Shown: one piece after another, positions 33,752-44,192 of the stretch
Numbering within the stretch: position 1 is the stretch's first letter
Layout of the letters: the number at the start of each line of letters is the position of its first letter
The notes under the pieces: generated by a model
Databases searched by the model: none
Told to the model about the DNA's origin: nothing
Seen by the model: only the letters and a program-made list of their open reading frames with translations
NCBI GenBank assembly: GCA_019279435.1
Contig: JAAALK010000286.1
Span: 33,417,712-33,481,711 of the forward strand
DNA: 64,000 nucleotides
Source of the DNA: Zizania palustris
Lineage: Eukaryota; Streptophyta; Magnoliopsida; Poales; Poaceae
Direction: 5' to 3'
Program-made: the position numbers and the translations under genes

Positions 33752-34797
33752 GTGGAAGACAAGGCCAATCACGATAACAAGAAAGATGTTGGGATAAACA
33801 TGATTTTCTTCCTCCCCGTGGAGTATCGGGCTACCCTTGAAGACGACATCAAGCAAGCCGATACAATGGCCCAACTGGTATTAACCCCGCAGTTGGTAGT
33901 ATTCGACAAGCCAGAAGATCACGAGCATCGACACCTAATACCTCTTTACATCAAGGGCCTGGTCAATGGTAAGATGATGTCCGAGATGATGATAGACGGA
34001 GGTGCAACTATCAACTTGATGCCATACACCACCTTCCAGAAGCTTGGAAAAGGGCTAGAGGACCTCATCAAAATCAATATGGTACTGAGGGACTTCGGCG
34101 ATAATTCATCAGAAACAATGGGTGCTAAACACAGAGTTGACAATTGGGAGCAAGGACATGCCGACCACCTTCTTCGTCATAGACAGAAAAGAATCATGTA
34201 GTATGTTGCTAGGGCGTGATTGGATTCATGCGAATTGTTGCATCCCGTCGATGATGCATAGCCTCATGTAGTGGGTCGGTGACCAGGTGGAAATCGTTCT
34301 CGTCGATAAATCGGTTAACATAGCAATAGCTAATTTATCGGTATGGGAGATGGGAGAAGTCATCTACCTATCCGGTAGTGCTTGGGACGGTGATTTTCTC
34401 GAAGTATCATATGACAGAATCAAACCAATCAGCAATGAACAGCCCAAGCTTACCCTTTGAAGGTGACACAGACGAAGCAGAAGGTAAACTCGGTCAAGGC
34501 TTCGCCACAACCGATGAGCTACAGGAAGTAGACAACGGACCCGGTGATAGACCGAGGCCAACCTTTGTAAGTTCTCAACTTCCCGATTAAAATAAAGAAT
34601 GAATTAATTGCATTATTGCGAGAGTATCAGGATTGCTTCACATGGGAATACCATGAGATGCCAGGTTTAAGCCGATCGATTGTAGAACATCGGCTCCCAA
34701 TAAGACAAGGGTATCAGCCATTCAAGTAGTCACCTCGATGGTTCAAGGCAGACATATATCGAGACATCAAGGCCGAGGTAACAAGGTGTAACGCCCG
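33752..34797 (+). pseudogene. Element A protease and truncated RT start
   Basis: The protease region is open at 33752-34201. Its active site MMIDGGATINLMPYTTFQ near 33988 has D-G-G instead of the usual D-S-G. The second half is frameshifted (LLGRDWIHANC near 34208). A pre-RT segment follows (RPRPTFVSSQLPD near 34550, REYQDCFTWEYHEMPGLSRS near 34620), then YQPFK near 34712. The element stops at 34797 inside the first RT motif (IKAEVTR), where B continues normally. Confidence 0.8.
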
Positions 34798-35529
34798 CGT
34801 TAAAAATAAAAATATAAAAAATATAAAAAATATAATAATAATTAAAATAATACTTTGGATATTTATAAAATAATTCAAAACCATGAAAAGTTATTTTTCC
34901 AGAATTTTAGACTCGTTTTTCTTTTTTAAATTTTTTTTATTTCTCTCTTTAAGTTTTCTCTCTCACTTATGCATGGGACCCACTTGTCATCACCTTCCTC
35001 CCACCCTCCTCTCTTTTCTCTCTCTCCCACTTCCACCATGCACGCACAACTCCCTCCCCATGGCAACCGTTAGCTGTTCCACTTTCCCCATCGCCCACTT
35101 CGCATCGAGGCCGCGTCCACGACGCCGGAACCGCCATCCCCCTCGCGCACCACTTTATTTGATCGTTCCTCTCTTCTCCATTCCATTTTCTCCCACTTTC
35201 CACCATTTTTTCTCCTCCGAGCTCTCCTTCCTCGCCGTAGCCGTGTCGTCATCGTCCCCCCAGTGAGAACTCCTCCCTTTCCCATTTCTTCCCCCTAGGC
35301 TTGTCGTCGCCATCGTCATCGTGTCACGGTGGCCACCGTCGCCACGCGCCACCTCGCGCCGCGCCGCCCATAGCCCGCCCCCGCGCCCGCTGCCCGACCA
35401 TGCCGCGCCGCGTCGGCCGCACCGCGCCTGCCGGACCGAGCCACCCCACACTCCATTTTTGCCAGTTTTGCAATTTAACCCTCTATTTTAGGTTATTTAA
35501 ATCTTGTTCTGGCACTTTAGCATTCTAGC
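34798..35529 (+). repeat. LTR-like fragment of a different gypsy element
   Basis: The fragment begins TGTAACGCCCGCG, a start seen in several grass gypsy LTRs, then AT-rich sequence and a CT-rich, GC-rich tract (34970-35450) like an LTR/5'UTR. No matching end or target duplication of the flanking CAAGG was found, so it seems truncated. Long ORFs across the CT-rich part are low-complexity and I do not call them genes. Confidence 0.4.
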
Positions 35530-35559
35530 CCCGCTGTTTCAGGATAATTATTTTCCATC

Positions 35560-36010
35560 CTGCACATTGCAATAGTGGACAAAGTTGCTACGATTATATT
35601 TGCATTATGATTTCCATTAAAATCGTGGCAATAAAAGATAATTTTTCCACCACATATAATTTGGTCGCAAGTGGTTGTGGTTATCGCTATGATATAGGTA
35701 GGTTGTGAAAATTTGATATTTGCTTGCAATATGTAGGCGTTGTTGCAATGTTTTCGATGATCATTGCGAGACGTTATAAAACTAGCAACATGTATAATGT
35801 GTTGCATGAATTATAATTTTCGTTGCATAAGTTTTTGATCTTTAGCAACAAAATATTATTATGTTGCCTATATTAGGTAGGTACTACCATACTTTTTATC
35901 CGTTGGGATACAATGAAATTGTTGGTGGCAAAATATGATATTGCCATGCATGTATAATCGTTGCATAAGTTGTTGATCTTTCGCAACAAAATTTTAGTAT
36001 GTTGTGAAAT
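35560..36010 (+). repeat. GTTGCA-type subterminal repeats, left side
   Basis: Repeated words such as GTTGCATAAGTTTTTGATCT, TTTAGCAACAAAATATTATT and TAGGTAGGTACTACCA. The same block recurs at 36538-36720. Arrays of short motifs near the ends are typical of CACTA elements. Confidence 0.6.
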
Positions 36011-36536
36011 GCATTGTTGCCCTCTTCCCTGCGCCGCGCTGCACACCTCCACGCCCCACACTTCAGCCCAATCCCTTACCTTCTACCGAGGCCCTAGTCG
36101 TGCGCCTTCACCTCTCCTCTCCATCACCTCCACTGCTGCCCTCTACTCCGCACCGTGTGCACCCACCCTTGTGGCCTCGACTCCAGCCGTGCAGCGTGCC
36201 TCCAGCAATCTCCTCCATCGCTGGCGCTAATGATCCTATCTACTCGGTTAGCGATCCTAAACGTTTATGTAACATCAATCTCTTCTATTCATGTATGCTC
36301 AGCTGGGTTTGGTGTCAATTGTGTGTGAGAAATAATTGAATGTGACGCCACTTTTTCAGATATAAGATGTCGCGTCATGACCGAAGTTGGATGCGAATGG
36401 ATAAGTCAACCTCTAAGTGGCAAGACCGTTTCAAAAATATGTTGATGACACATTTGAAGGCACAAGTAAAGGAGAGACTGTAGCTTGTCGCTGTTCAAGG
36501 TGTCGTGGCATGTCATTCATGAACAAAATGAATTAT
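36011..36536 (+). pseudogene. CACTA TnpD first-exon remnant (transposase-associated domain)
   Basis: A GC-rich leader (36011-36240) and an intron-like stretch ending TTTTTCAG (36352-36359) precede ATG at 36367. The frame reads MSRHDRSWMRMDKSTSKWQD, then after a one-base shift YVDDTFEGTSKGETVACRCS followed by RCRGMS. The DRSWM start and C-x-C-x2-C cluster match the transposase-associated domain at the N-terminus of CACTA TnpD proteins. A frameshift near 36437 breaks it and the catalytic transposase exons are absent, so the element cannot move by itself. Confidence 0.65.
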
Positions 36537-36740
36537 ATTTTTTGTTGCATAAGTTTTTGATCTTTAGCAATGAAATATTATTACGTTGCCTATATTAGGT
36601 AGGTACTACCACACTTTTTATCCGTTGGGATACAATAAAATTGTTGATCACAAAATAATGATATTGCATGGATGTATAATGTGTTGTGTAAATTATATTT
36701 GTCGTTGCATAAGTTGATGAAAACAAAAAAATAACAAAAT

Positions 36741-36812
36741 GCTCCTAGCTGGAGTCGAACTAGGGTGCTCCTATTAGATTGCAGGAAGCCGTGTTTGTTA
36801 TACGAAGACTAA
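36741..36812 (-). other. tRNA-like fragment with B box
   Basis: On the minus strand the segment contains AGTTCGACTCC, a close match to the internal RNA polymerase III B box, followed by a possible acceptor end CTAGGAGC. I cannot build a complete cloverleaf. It may be a tRNA pseudogene or SINE scrap. Confidence 0.3.
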
Positions 36813-38998
36813 TTAGGTTTTTGAGAAAGAATAAGTTAGGTTTCAAAGCAAATCAATGGTTAAATTCTTGTTTGAACTTGAAATTTTTTACAATCAAAAT
36901 ACAACATAAATTATCTAATGTAAAAATTTTGTATTTTTTTGGGTAAGTTTACTACTTTTAAGTAATTAAGTGTGTTTCTAGGATTTAAATTGAAATAGGT
37001 GAATTTTGAACTACAAGTGTCTGAAATAATCAACATAAATTTATAGAAAAATCATATTCATGTTTTTAAGTACATTTTGAGTTATTATCCAATAAATCGA
37101 AAGATATTATGAAAAATCTAGGTTTCATTGTTTTTTAATTCTAAAGATATCAACTCAAGTCTAAAAAATACAAGACTTATCACGGTGTTATGATATGATA
37201 TGTAGATACTATGATAAAAAATTAAAATGTTTCAACAAATCTTTCATGTAGGATGTTAAGAAACACAAATTCTTCTATGACTAATTAGGTTTTTAATAAA
37301 AAATGAGTTAGGTTTCAAAGCAAATCGATGGTTAAATTCTCGTTTGAACATGAAAATTTTTTACAATCAAAATAAAACATAAATTATCTAATGTAAAATT
37401 TTAGTATTTTTCTAGGTAAGTTTACTACTTTTAAGTAATTAAGTGTGTTTCTAGGATTTAAATTGAAATAGGTGAATTTTGAACTACAGGTGCATGAAAT
37501 AATGAACACAAATTTATAAAAAATCATATTCATGTTTTTGAGTACATTTTGAGTTCTTATCCAATAAATTGAAAGATATTATAAAAATCTAGGTTGCGAC
37601 ACTTCATTGGTAACATGGAGCTTAATGGTTTTTTAATTCTAAAAAAATCAAGTGAAGTCTAAAAAATACGAGACTTGTCATGGTGTTATGATATGATATG
37701 TAGATACACTGATAAAAAATAATTTTTTTAACAAATCTTTCATGCTGGATGTTAAGGAACGAGGATTCTCCTATGACTAATTAGGTTTTAGAGAAGGAAT
37801 GAGTTAGGTTTCAATGCAAATCGATGGTTAAATTCATGTTTGAACTTGAAACTTTTTTTACAATAAAAATACAATATAATTATCTAATGTAAAATTTTGG
37901 TAATTTTCTGGGTAAGTTTACTATTTTAAAGACATTAAGTGTGTTTTTATGATTTAAATTGAAATAGGTGAATTTTGAATTACAAGTTCCTGAAATAATA
38001 ATAAAAATTTTATAGAAAAATCATATTCATGTTTTTTAGTGCATTTGTAGTTTTTATCGAATAAATTAAAAGACATTGTGAAAAATCTAGGTTACGATAC
38101 TCGACCGACAACATGGAGCTTGATGGTTTTTAATTATAAAAAAATAAAATGGAGTATAAAAAAGACGAGACTTGTCATGGTGTTATGATATGATACATAG
38201 ATGTTGTGATAAAACTTTAAAAATGTTTTGACAAATATTTCATATAGGATGTTAAGAAATGGAGATTCTCCTATGACTAATTAGGTTTTAAAGAAGGAAT
38301 AAGTTAGGTTTCAAAGTAAATCGATGGTTAAATTCTCGTTTGAATTTGAAACTATTTTTTACAATCAAAATACAATATAAATTATCTAATGTGAAATTTT
38401 AGTATTTTTCTTGGAAAGTTTACTATTTTTAAGTCATTAAGTGTATTTCTAGGATTTAAATTGAAATAGGTGAATTTTGAACTAAAAGTGCCTGAAATAA
38501 TCAACAAAAATTTATGGAAAAATATTCATGTTTTGACTATATTTTAGTTATTATCTAACAAATTGAAAGACATTGTGAAAAATCTACGTTGCGACAATTG
38601 ATCCGTAACATGAAGCTTAATGGTTTTTTAATTATAAAAAAGAGTCTAAAAAGACGAGACTTGTCAAGGTGTTATTATATGATATATTATGATGTGATAA
38701 AAAATTAAAAATATTTCGACAAATCTTTCATGTAGGATGTTAAGAAATGGAGATTCTCCGAGGACTAATTAGGTTTTAGATAAGGAAAGAGTTATGTTTT
38801 AAAACAAATCGATGGTTAAATTGTCGTTTGATTTTGAAACTTTTTTTACAATAAAAATACAACATAACTTATTTAATGTAAAAATTAGCATTTCTCTAGG
38901 TAAGTTAATATTTTTAATTTATTAAATGTGTTTATATGATTTAAATTGAAATAAGTGAATTTTGAACTACAAGTCTGAAATAATCAACAAAAAAATTA
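36807..38998 (+). repeat. About 490-bp tandem repeat, 4.5 copies (left arm)
   Basis: Units begin with GACTAATTAGG at 36807, 37279, 37775, 38275 and 38763 (spacings 472, 496, 500 and 488). Each contains TGGTTAAATT, ATCTAATGTAAAA, GTGTTTCTAGGATTTAAATT, AGGTGAATTTTGAACTAC and a dinucleotide-poor AT-rich tail. No coding potential. A partial inverted copy lies at 42850-43505. Confidence 0.9.
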
Positions 38999-39660
38999 AT
39001 TTTATGCTCTTTCGCGTCACGTCGCCAGGTTCAAACTTTTCGGCTCCCAGCGCCAAACCACGATTTTTTCCCTTCGCGCCGCCGCACCCCCAATTCATCT
39101 CCATCTTTTCAAATCCCCTATCCTCTCCCTCTCGTCGCGCTCGCCGCCACCCACTGCCTCGTCACGCTCGCCGCCGCCTCAGCCTCTTCCTCAGCAGCTG
39201 TGTCTCGCATGTCTCTATGGTTCCTCTGCCTCACCTCCCTAGGTCTCCCCTTCTCCTCTCACCCTAACTCTAGCCGCAGTCGTCGCTCCCCCATCCTGAT
39301 CCGCCCGAATCCCTACTGGACGCCTACCACGACCCATCCTCATCCCAAACCCGCGCCGGCCTCTCATCACAAACCCTGCGACGTCGCCGCTCCACCGCAT
39401 TGTCGTCCTCAAAATCCATCAGCGACACTTCTTGCCTCGATCCCTAAATCCCCAGTGGCTATCACTCTTCCCCGAAGGCTGGCAGTTGGTGGAGAAGTTC
39501 GTGAGGTCGGCGGGGCACCGACGAGGTCCACTTGGAGGTGATGAATCAGGTCATTTTCAAGTTCGGGAGGCACCATTTTTACTTTGAAGACTTTGTCTCC
39601 CACATGAGTATTACGAATTTGCATGAATCATGATGTTGTGACTTTTTTCTTGATTGATGC
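38999..39660 (+). other. GC-rich first-exon-like segment, unassigned
   Basis: A C-rich stretch (39020-39500) with open frames typical of a grass 5' exon/5'UTR. It stands directly upstream of the nucleotidyltransferase fragment and may be its first exon, but I recognise no domain in it. Confidence 0.35.
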
Positions 39661-39860
39661 CTCCTTTCAGGTAAAAAGAATGGGTTTCCTGTTGTGGAAG
39701 CATTTCGATCATTCACAATGGATCTATTTACCCCCAAGAGTGACCTTGACCTCATTGTAAATTTTAATGCCAATTTTGATAATCAATTTTCTTGCAAGGA
39801 AAATATTTCTATAATTAGGAAACTTGCAAAAGTTCTACAATCTCATCAGAGTAATTATTT
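39661..39860 (+). pseudogene. Nucleotidyltransferase (non-canonical poly(A)/poly(U) polymerase-like) gene fragment
   Basis: After a splice-acceptor-like CTCCTTTCAG (39661-39670), the frame encodes NGFPVVEAFRSFTMDLFTPK, SDLDLIVNFNANFDNQF and then ISIIRKLAKVLQSHQSN. This matches the Pol-beta-type nucleotidyltransferase core. The D-x-D pair (SDLDL) is kept, and the usual Gly-Ser-Phe is Arg-Ser-Phe. Such enzymes add nucleotides to RNA 3' ends. Only one exon-sized piece is present, with no downstream PAP-associated domain, so this is a captured fragment. Confidence 0.6.
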
Positions 39861-40703
39861 CTTTAAGCAACGCTCTTCACAACTTTCCTATCATCTGTTT
39901 GTCCTTCCATATTTTTTTATTTCAATTTTCAGTTCTGAAAACATGCATTCTTAATTCTGTCGTTTCATTTTACTTGTAAAATAAGGATTTGAACAAGGGA
40001 TTTGAAGTGGCTATATATTTTCATCTAAGAGAACATACTGTACAAGTATCCATTATCAAAGAGTATCATATACTAAAGGAAACATATCAACTGCCTAGCT
40101 TGCACCAACACATATACAGGCGACACCGCGACAGGGATATATCCCAGTATGGAAGCCACGATAAAGAATGTTTTTTCCCCTGAGAATACTGACGTAGAAA
40201 CACTTCTACTTGCATATTAAAATTGTTTTTAAGGTGAGGTTAAAATCATAGTTTGATGTACTTATTTACCTTATGTAGACGTCTACTCCGAGTACCGTAT
40301 TTGCCCCCTGTTAAACCATAGTCTAAGTTTATACCTAAGAACGCCAGATTATAATCAATGAAATGCTTGGTACAACTGATGAGAATGAGCCATTACATGT
40401 ATGTTTTGATCCAGATATCTAAGGGTACAATCTCTGTTATTTGGAAAGGAAGGATAGTAGATTTGTTGAATTCCTTTTAGTTGGAAAGGAAGGACGATAG
40501 ATTTGTGGAATTCATGAGTGATGTCTTTAGCTTTTGTTGTGGTGTGGCTGCTTGTTTTTTAACATGTTACTTATAATAAGGTATTGCTTTTTTAAAAAAA
40601 ATGTTCTGATGAATGATGTTACATTTTCTTTTGTTAATGTGTGGATACTGGACGTGGTGGCTCACATTCTTCTAAAATGATTCATGTGAATGTTTCATCT
40701 CTA
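39861..40703 (+). other. AT-rich intron-like spacer
   Basis: Intron-like AT-rich DNA between the nucleotidyltransferase and Pumilio pieces. A 30-bp word (TAGTTGGAAAGGAAGGA-like) is repeated at 40440 and 40478. No gene is seen. Confidence 0.35.
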
Positions 40704-41015
40704 GGCAATGATGAAAGACCAGTTTGCTAACTACATAGTTCAGAAGGTTTTGGAGACTTGTGATGACCAGAACCGTGAATTGATCCTTTCACGTGTAAGG
40801 TCCATTTGAATGTATTAAAGAGATACACCTATGAGAAGCATATGGTTGCACGGGTTGAGAAGCTTGTTGCTACAGGAGGTAAATTTTGAAGCCCATGGCT
40901 ATACGCTTATTAAACTTCATCCCTTTTTTATGTTTCCTGGCTACCAACTCGATGATCACGTCTTGTTTATTATGTTTCAGAAAGGTGCAGCAGAGTTTCT
41001 GTCATCTTCGTGAGG
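40704..41015 (+). pseudogene. Pumilio (PUF) RNA-binding protein gene fragment
   Basis: After an acceptor-like CTAG, 40707-40797 encodes MMKDQFANYIVQKVLETCDD and QNRELILSR, a PUF repeat with the RNA-contact pattern N-Y-x-x-Q. The next repeat, VHLNVLKRYTYEKHMVARVE, follows at about 40799-40868 but one base is missing at the junction (gtaaggtcc), causing a frameshift. PUF proteins bind 3'UTRs to control translation and decay. Only the last two of the usual eight repeats are here. A short tail near 40980-41015 may be the last exon. Confidence 0.75.
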
Positions 41016-41414
41016 TTGCAATGGTTAGTTTGACAGAATAACACTTGTACAAACAAATAGCGAGAAACATTGCATAGTACCTAATGGTTTGATGATTGTC
41101 CAATGCACTTTCTGATATGTGTGGGGTGCTCGATTTCAAGGAATAAGAGCATGTAAAAGATTTCTGTAGAGTTGTTATTGTCGTCAACAATCCAAACTGA
41201 ATATTACAACCTTTGAATGGAATACCTTATCGTTGATTTTATCATTGCGTTAGCATGGGTGACTACAAGTTATCATTAATGCCTATAAGTTTTCTTGAGT
41301 TCAATACTTCAATGAGTTAACATGATTTGCTTTTTTGTTTAGGAGGCCTTGAATTGATATTAAACATCTTTTATTCTTTTACCAGTTTATGGATTTTTAT
41401 TAAGAATGTATTAA
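41016..41414 (+). other. Unassigned AT-rich spacer
   Basis: About 400 bp of AT-rich sequence, perhaps 3'UTR of the captured Pumilio piece. No supported feature. Confidence 0.3.
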
Positions 41415-42514
41415 TCTATACTACTTTAAAAGATGGTAGTGGTGGTGAGTCTGCCACCACTACCATCTGACAAGCGGGTCCCAGGGTCAGAGCACTTTGA
41501 CACATCGTATACTGGACAAGAGGAGAAGAGGTGTGTTCTGCATCATTTCCCATCGTTGCTCGGTTGCCCCTGTCGGTGAGTTGCCTCGGTCGCCTCCAGG
41601 CCGGCGCGCCACCCCGATCGTCGTCCTCGCCGGCGCCTTGACACAACCCACCAAAGTTTTGTCGGCGCTCCGCCGAAGTTTTTTCCGGTGAACCGCCGCA
41701 GCCTCGCCAGCGCTCCGCCTCATCCCTGCCGCAGCACTATCGGGCGCCTGTTGCCCTGGCCGACGCACTGCAGCGGTGCTACTAGCCTCTAGGCGCAACG
41801 CCTTGCTGCTAACGCTGCTAGCTGGAGAGAAGGGAAATAAGTAAAGAGAGAGCAGACTGCAGTGAGAAGGAAAAGAAAGAGAAAGGCTGCTATCGGTGCT
41901 AGCATGAGAGAAGGAAAGAAGAAAAGGAAAGAGAGAGGAGAAGAAAGAGAAAAGGTAGAAAGAATCTATACTACTTTAAAAGACGGTAGTGGTGGTGAGT
42001 CTGCCACCACTACCATCTGACAAGCGGGTCCCAGGGTCAGAGCACTTTGACACATCGTATACTGGACAAGAGGAGAAGAGGTGTGTTCTGCATCATTTCC
42101 CATCGTTGCCCGGTTGTCCCTGCCGGTGAGTTGCCTCGGTCGCCTCCAGGCTGGCGCGCCACCCCGGTCGTCGTCCTCGTCGGCGCCCTGACACAACCCA
42201 CCAAAGTTCTGCCGGTGCTCCGCCGAAGTTTTTTCCGGTGAACCGCCGCAGCCTTGCCAGCGCTCCGCCTCATCCCTGCCGTAGCACTATCGGGCGCCTG
42301 CTGCCCTGGTCGACGCACTGCAGCGGTGCTACTAGCCTCTAGGCGTAGCGCCTTGCTGCTAACGCTGCTAGCTAGAGAGAAGGGAAATAAGTAAAGAGAG
42401 AGCAGACTGCAGTGAGAAGGAAAAGAAAGAGAAAGGCTGCTATCGGTGCTAGCATGAGAGAAGGAAAGAAGAAAAGGAAAGAGAGGGGAGAAGAAAGAGA
42501 AAAGGTAGAAGGAA
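41415..42514 (+). repeat. 550-bp tandem duplication with Helitron-like starts
   Basis: Two nearly identical copies, 41415-41964 and 41965-42514. Each begins TCTATACTACTTTAAAAGA, which resembles Helitron 5' termini (TC followed by TATACTA and an A-run). A hairpin follows at 41431-41468 with 15-bp arms AGATGGTAGTGGTGG / CCACCACTACCATCT and an 8-base loop; one arm base differs in copy 2. The body is GC-rich and then purine-rich (gagaaagg). No Helitron 3' end (hairpin plus CTRR) was found. Confidence 0.6.
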
Positions 42515-42849
42515 AATGAAAAATAGAGGAGAGAGAAAGAAATAAGAAAAATAGAATTTAAAAACTTCTAAATTTTCTGTAGGATTTTAAAAATGGGATC
42601 TTTTTTAACATATGATAAAAATATTTTAGAATTTCAAAATTTTCTAAATTTTATGTAGGATTTTAAATATAAGACCTTTTTTAAAATATGATACAAGTAT
42701 TTTGGAATTTCAAAAACTTCTACAATTTTTAAATCGGATAAAAATATTTTACAAATTCAAAAACGCATTAATTTTTAAAATATGATACAAGTATATACTA
42801 TTGGATTTTTTGAATTTAACTCCTAAAAAACAAAATTAATTAACTAAAA
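42515..42849 (+). repeat. AT-rich degenerate direct repeats
   Basis: Words such as TTTCTGTAGGATTTTAAA and AACATATGATAAAAATATTT recur at about 42570, 42650 and 42730, giving three diverged units of about 80 bp. Non-coding. Confidence 0.5.
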
Positions 42850-43505
42850 ATATCTAACTTACTTAGAATAATGCTAATTTTTTCATGGGATAAGATATAT
42901 TGTATTTTGATTGTAAAAAAAATTAAGATTCAAACAAGGATTTACTAATGACTTCCTTTCAAACCCAACCCATTTCTTCTTTAAATCTTAATTCATCTCC
43001 GAATTTCTTAACATCCTATGTAAAAACTTTCTCGGTTTATTTTAACTTTATTTATAGCATCTACATATCATACACTAACATTATGACATATCTCGTATTT
43101 TTTAGATTTCATTTGATTATTTTAGAATTAAAACCCCATTAAGTTCCACGTTGTCAATCAAGTGTTGTAACCTAGATTTTTTTAATTTATTTTCATTTAG
43201 TGAGTACGACCTACAAACAAACCAAAAAAATATGAATATGATTTTCAACAAATTTTGATTCATTATTTCATGCACTTGCAATTTAAATTTGACATATTTC
43301 AATATAAATCCTAGAAACACACTTAATAAATTAAAAATAGTAAAATGGCCCAACAAAATACTAAATTTTTATATGAGATAATCTATGTTGCATTTTGATC
43401 GTAAAAAATATCAAGTTAAAATAAAGATTTAACTATTAATTTGCTTTTAAACCCAACCCATTTTTCTTTAAATTTTAATTTGTCTTTGGAAAATCTTATG
43501 TATTT
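42850..43505 (-). repeat. Inverted partial copy of the 490-bp repeat (right arm)
   Basis: The reverse complement matches the left-arm unit: compare ATGTTGCATTTTGATCGTAA (43388) with the unit's TTACAATCAAAATACAACAT, and AAATCCTAGAAACACACTTA (43306) with TAAGTGTGTTTCTAGGATTT. About 1.3 units are present and more diverged than the left-arm units are from one another. Confidence 0.8.
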
Positions 43506-44142
43506 GATGAGGAATTCTTCATACATTCTTTGGCAAATGATGTGAAAGTTGAGAAAAGATTGCCAGTAGAATTGGTGAAAGCTCCAAAGTCTGTTAGATA
43601 CTTCAAGAGCTGGTCTGGGTTAAATTATTACCAGGATGACATTTATCCATTGTGGGGGCACCGTCAGGTTTGGGTTCAACTGCAATATTTAACTTGCCTA
43701 CTAATCATTAGTAAGCATTAGTTGATATCGATATAAGCAATAATTTTGAGCTCCTATCCTGATCAAAGACTTATATCAGGTTATTCACGCTGCTAATAAA
43801 TCAGATTCACACCTTGCAAACAACTACCTTCTTCCTGATATTCAGAAGCTTCGCTTCTAAGCCTTTTTCCAGGCACTTAGATTTGCTCCTCCAATTGAAG
43901 CTTTAGGCAATGTATATCCTTCACTAATGTGTTTGCCATGATGATTTAATAAAATATAAGACTAATTCCAAGAGATGTATTGACAAGTAAAGATTAATTG
44001 ATTCTGCAGCTGTTAGTGGAGAGGATGAGGTCATTTGGACCATATATTGCTTTGCATTGACGTTATGAGAAAGGTATGCTTTCTTTTAGTGGGTGCACAC
44101 ATGGTCTATCACAGACGAATCAGAAGAACTTGCAATGATTAG
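43506..44142 (+). pseudogene. GT106/O-fucosyltransferase-like gene fragment, upstream exons
   Basis: Exon-like pieces separated by introns read FDEEFFIHSLANDVKVEKRL and GLNYYQDDIYPLWGHRQV (43506-43672), LANNYLLPDIQKLRF then AFFQALRFAPPIEALGN (about 43818-43912), LLVERMRSFGPYIALH then YEK (44011-44075), and MLSFSGCTHGLSQT with a frameshift then ESEELAMI (44073-44142). The order and wording match plant GDP-fucose O-fucosyltransferase-domain proteins of the GT106 type (Golgi enzymes). Changes such as R to stop (LH*RYEK) and QKLR(C/F)* show it is dead. It continues at 46075 after a solo LTR in the intron. The N-terminal exons are missing. Confidence 0.75.
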
Positions 44143-44192
44143 GTAATGTCATCAAATTTATTTCTTGCTTATAGAATCATACACTCATACAT

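Noticed and set aside
34883..35528. Open frames in the CT/GC-rich stretch as a host protein gene
   Set aside because: Open frames occur on both strands with low-complexity Ser/Pro/Arg/Gly translations, inside an LTR-like sequence. No domain is recognisable.
36807..38998. CRISPR-like or centromeric satellite array
   Set aside because: Units are about 490 bp, AT-rich and contiguous with no spacers, in plant nuclear DNA. A 4.5-copy array with an inverted partner does not fit a CRISPR array and is too short to call a centromeric satellite.
41487..42318. Duplicated minus-strand ORFs in the 550-bp tandem copies as a gene pair
   Set aside because: The second copy mirrors the first only because of the tandem duplication. 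Translations are Arg/Ala-rich from GC-rich DNA without a domain.
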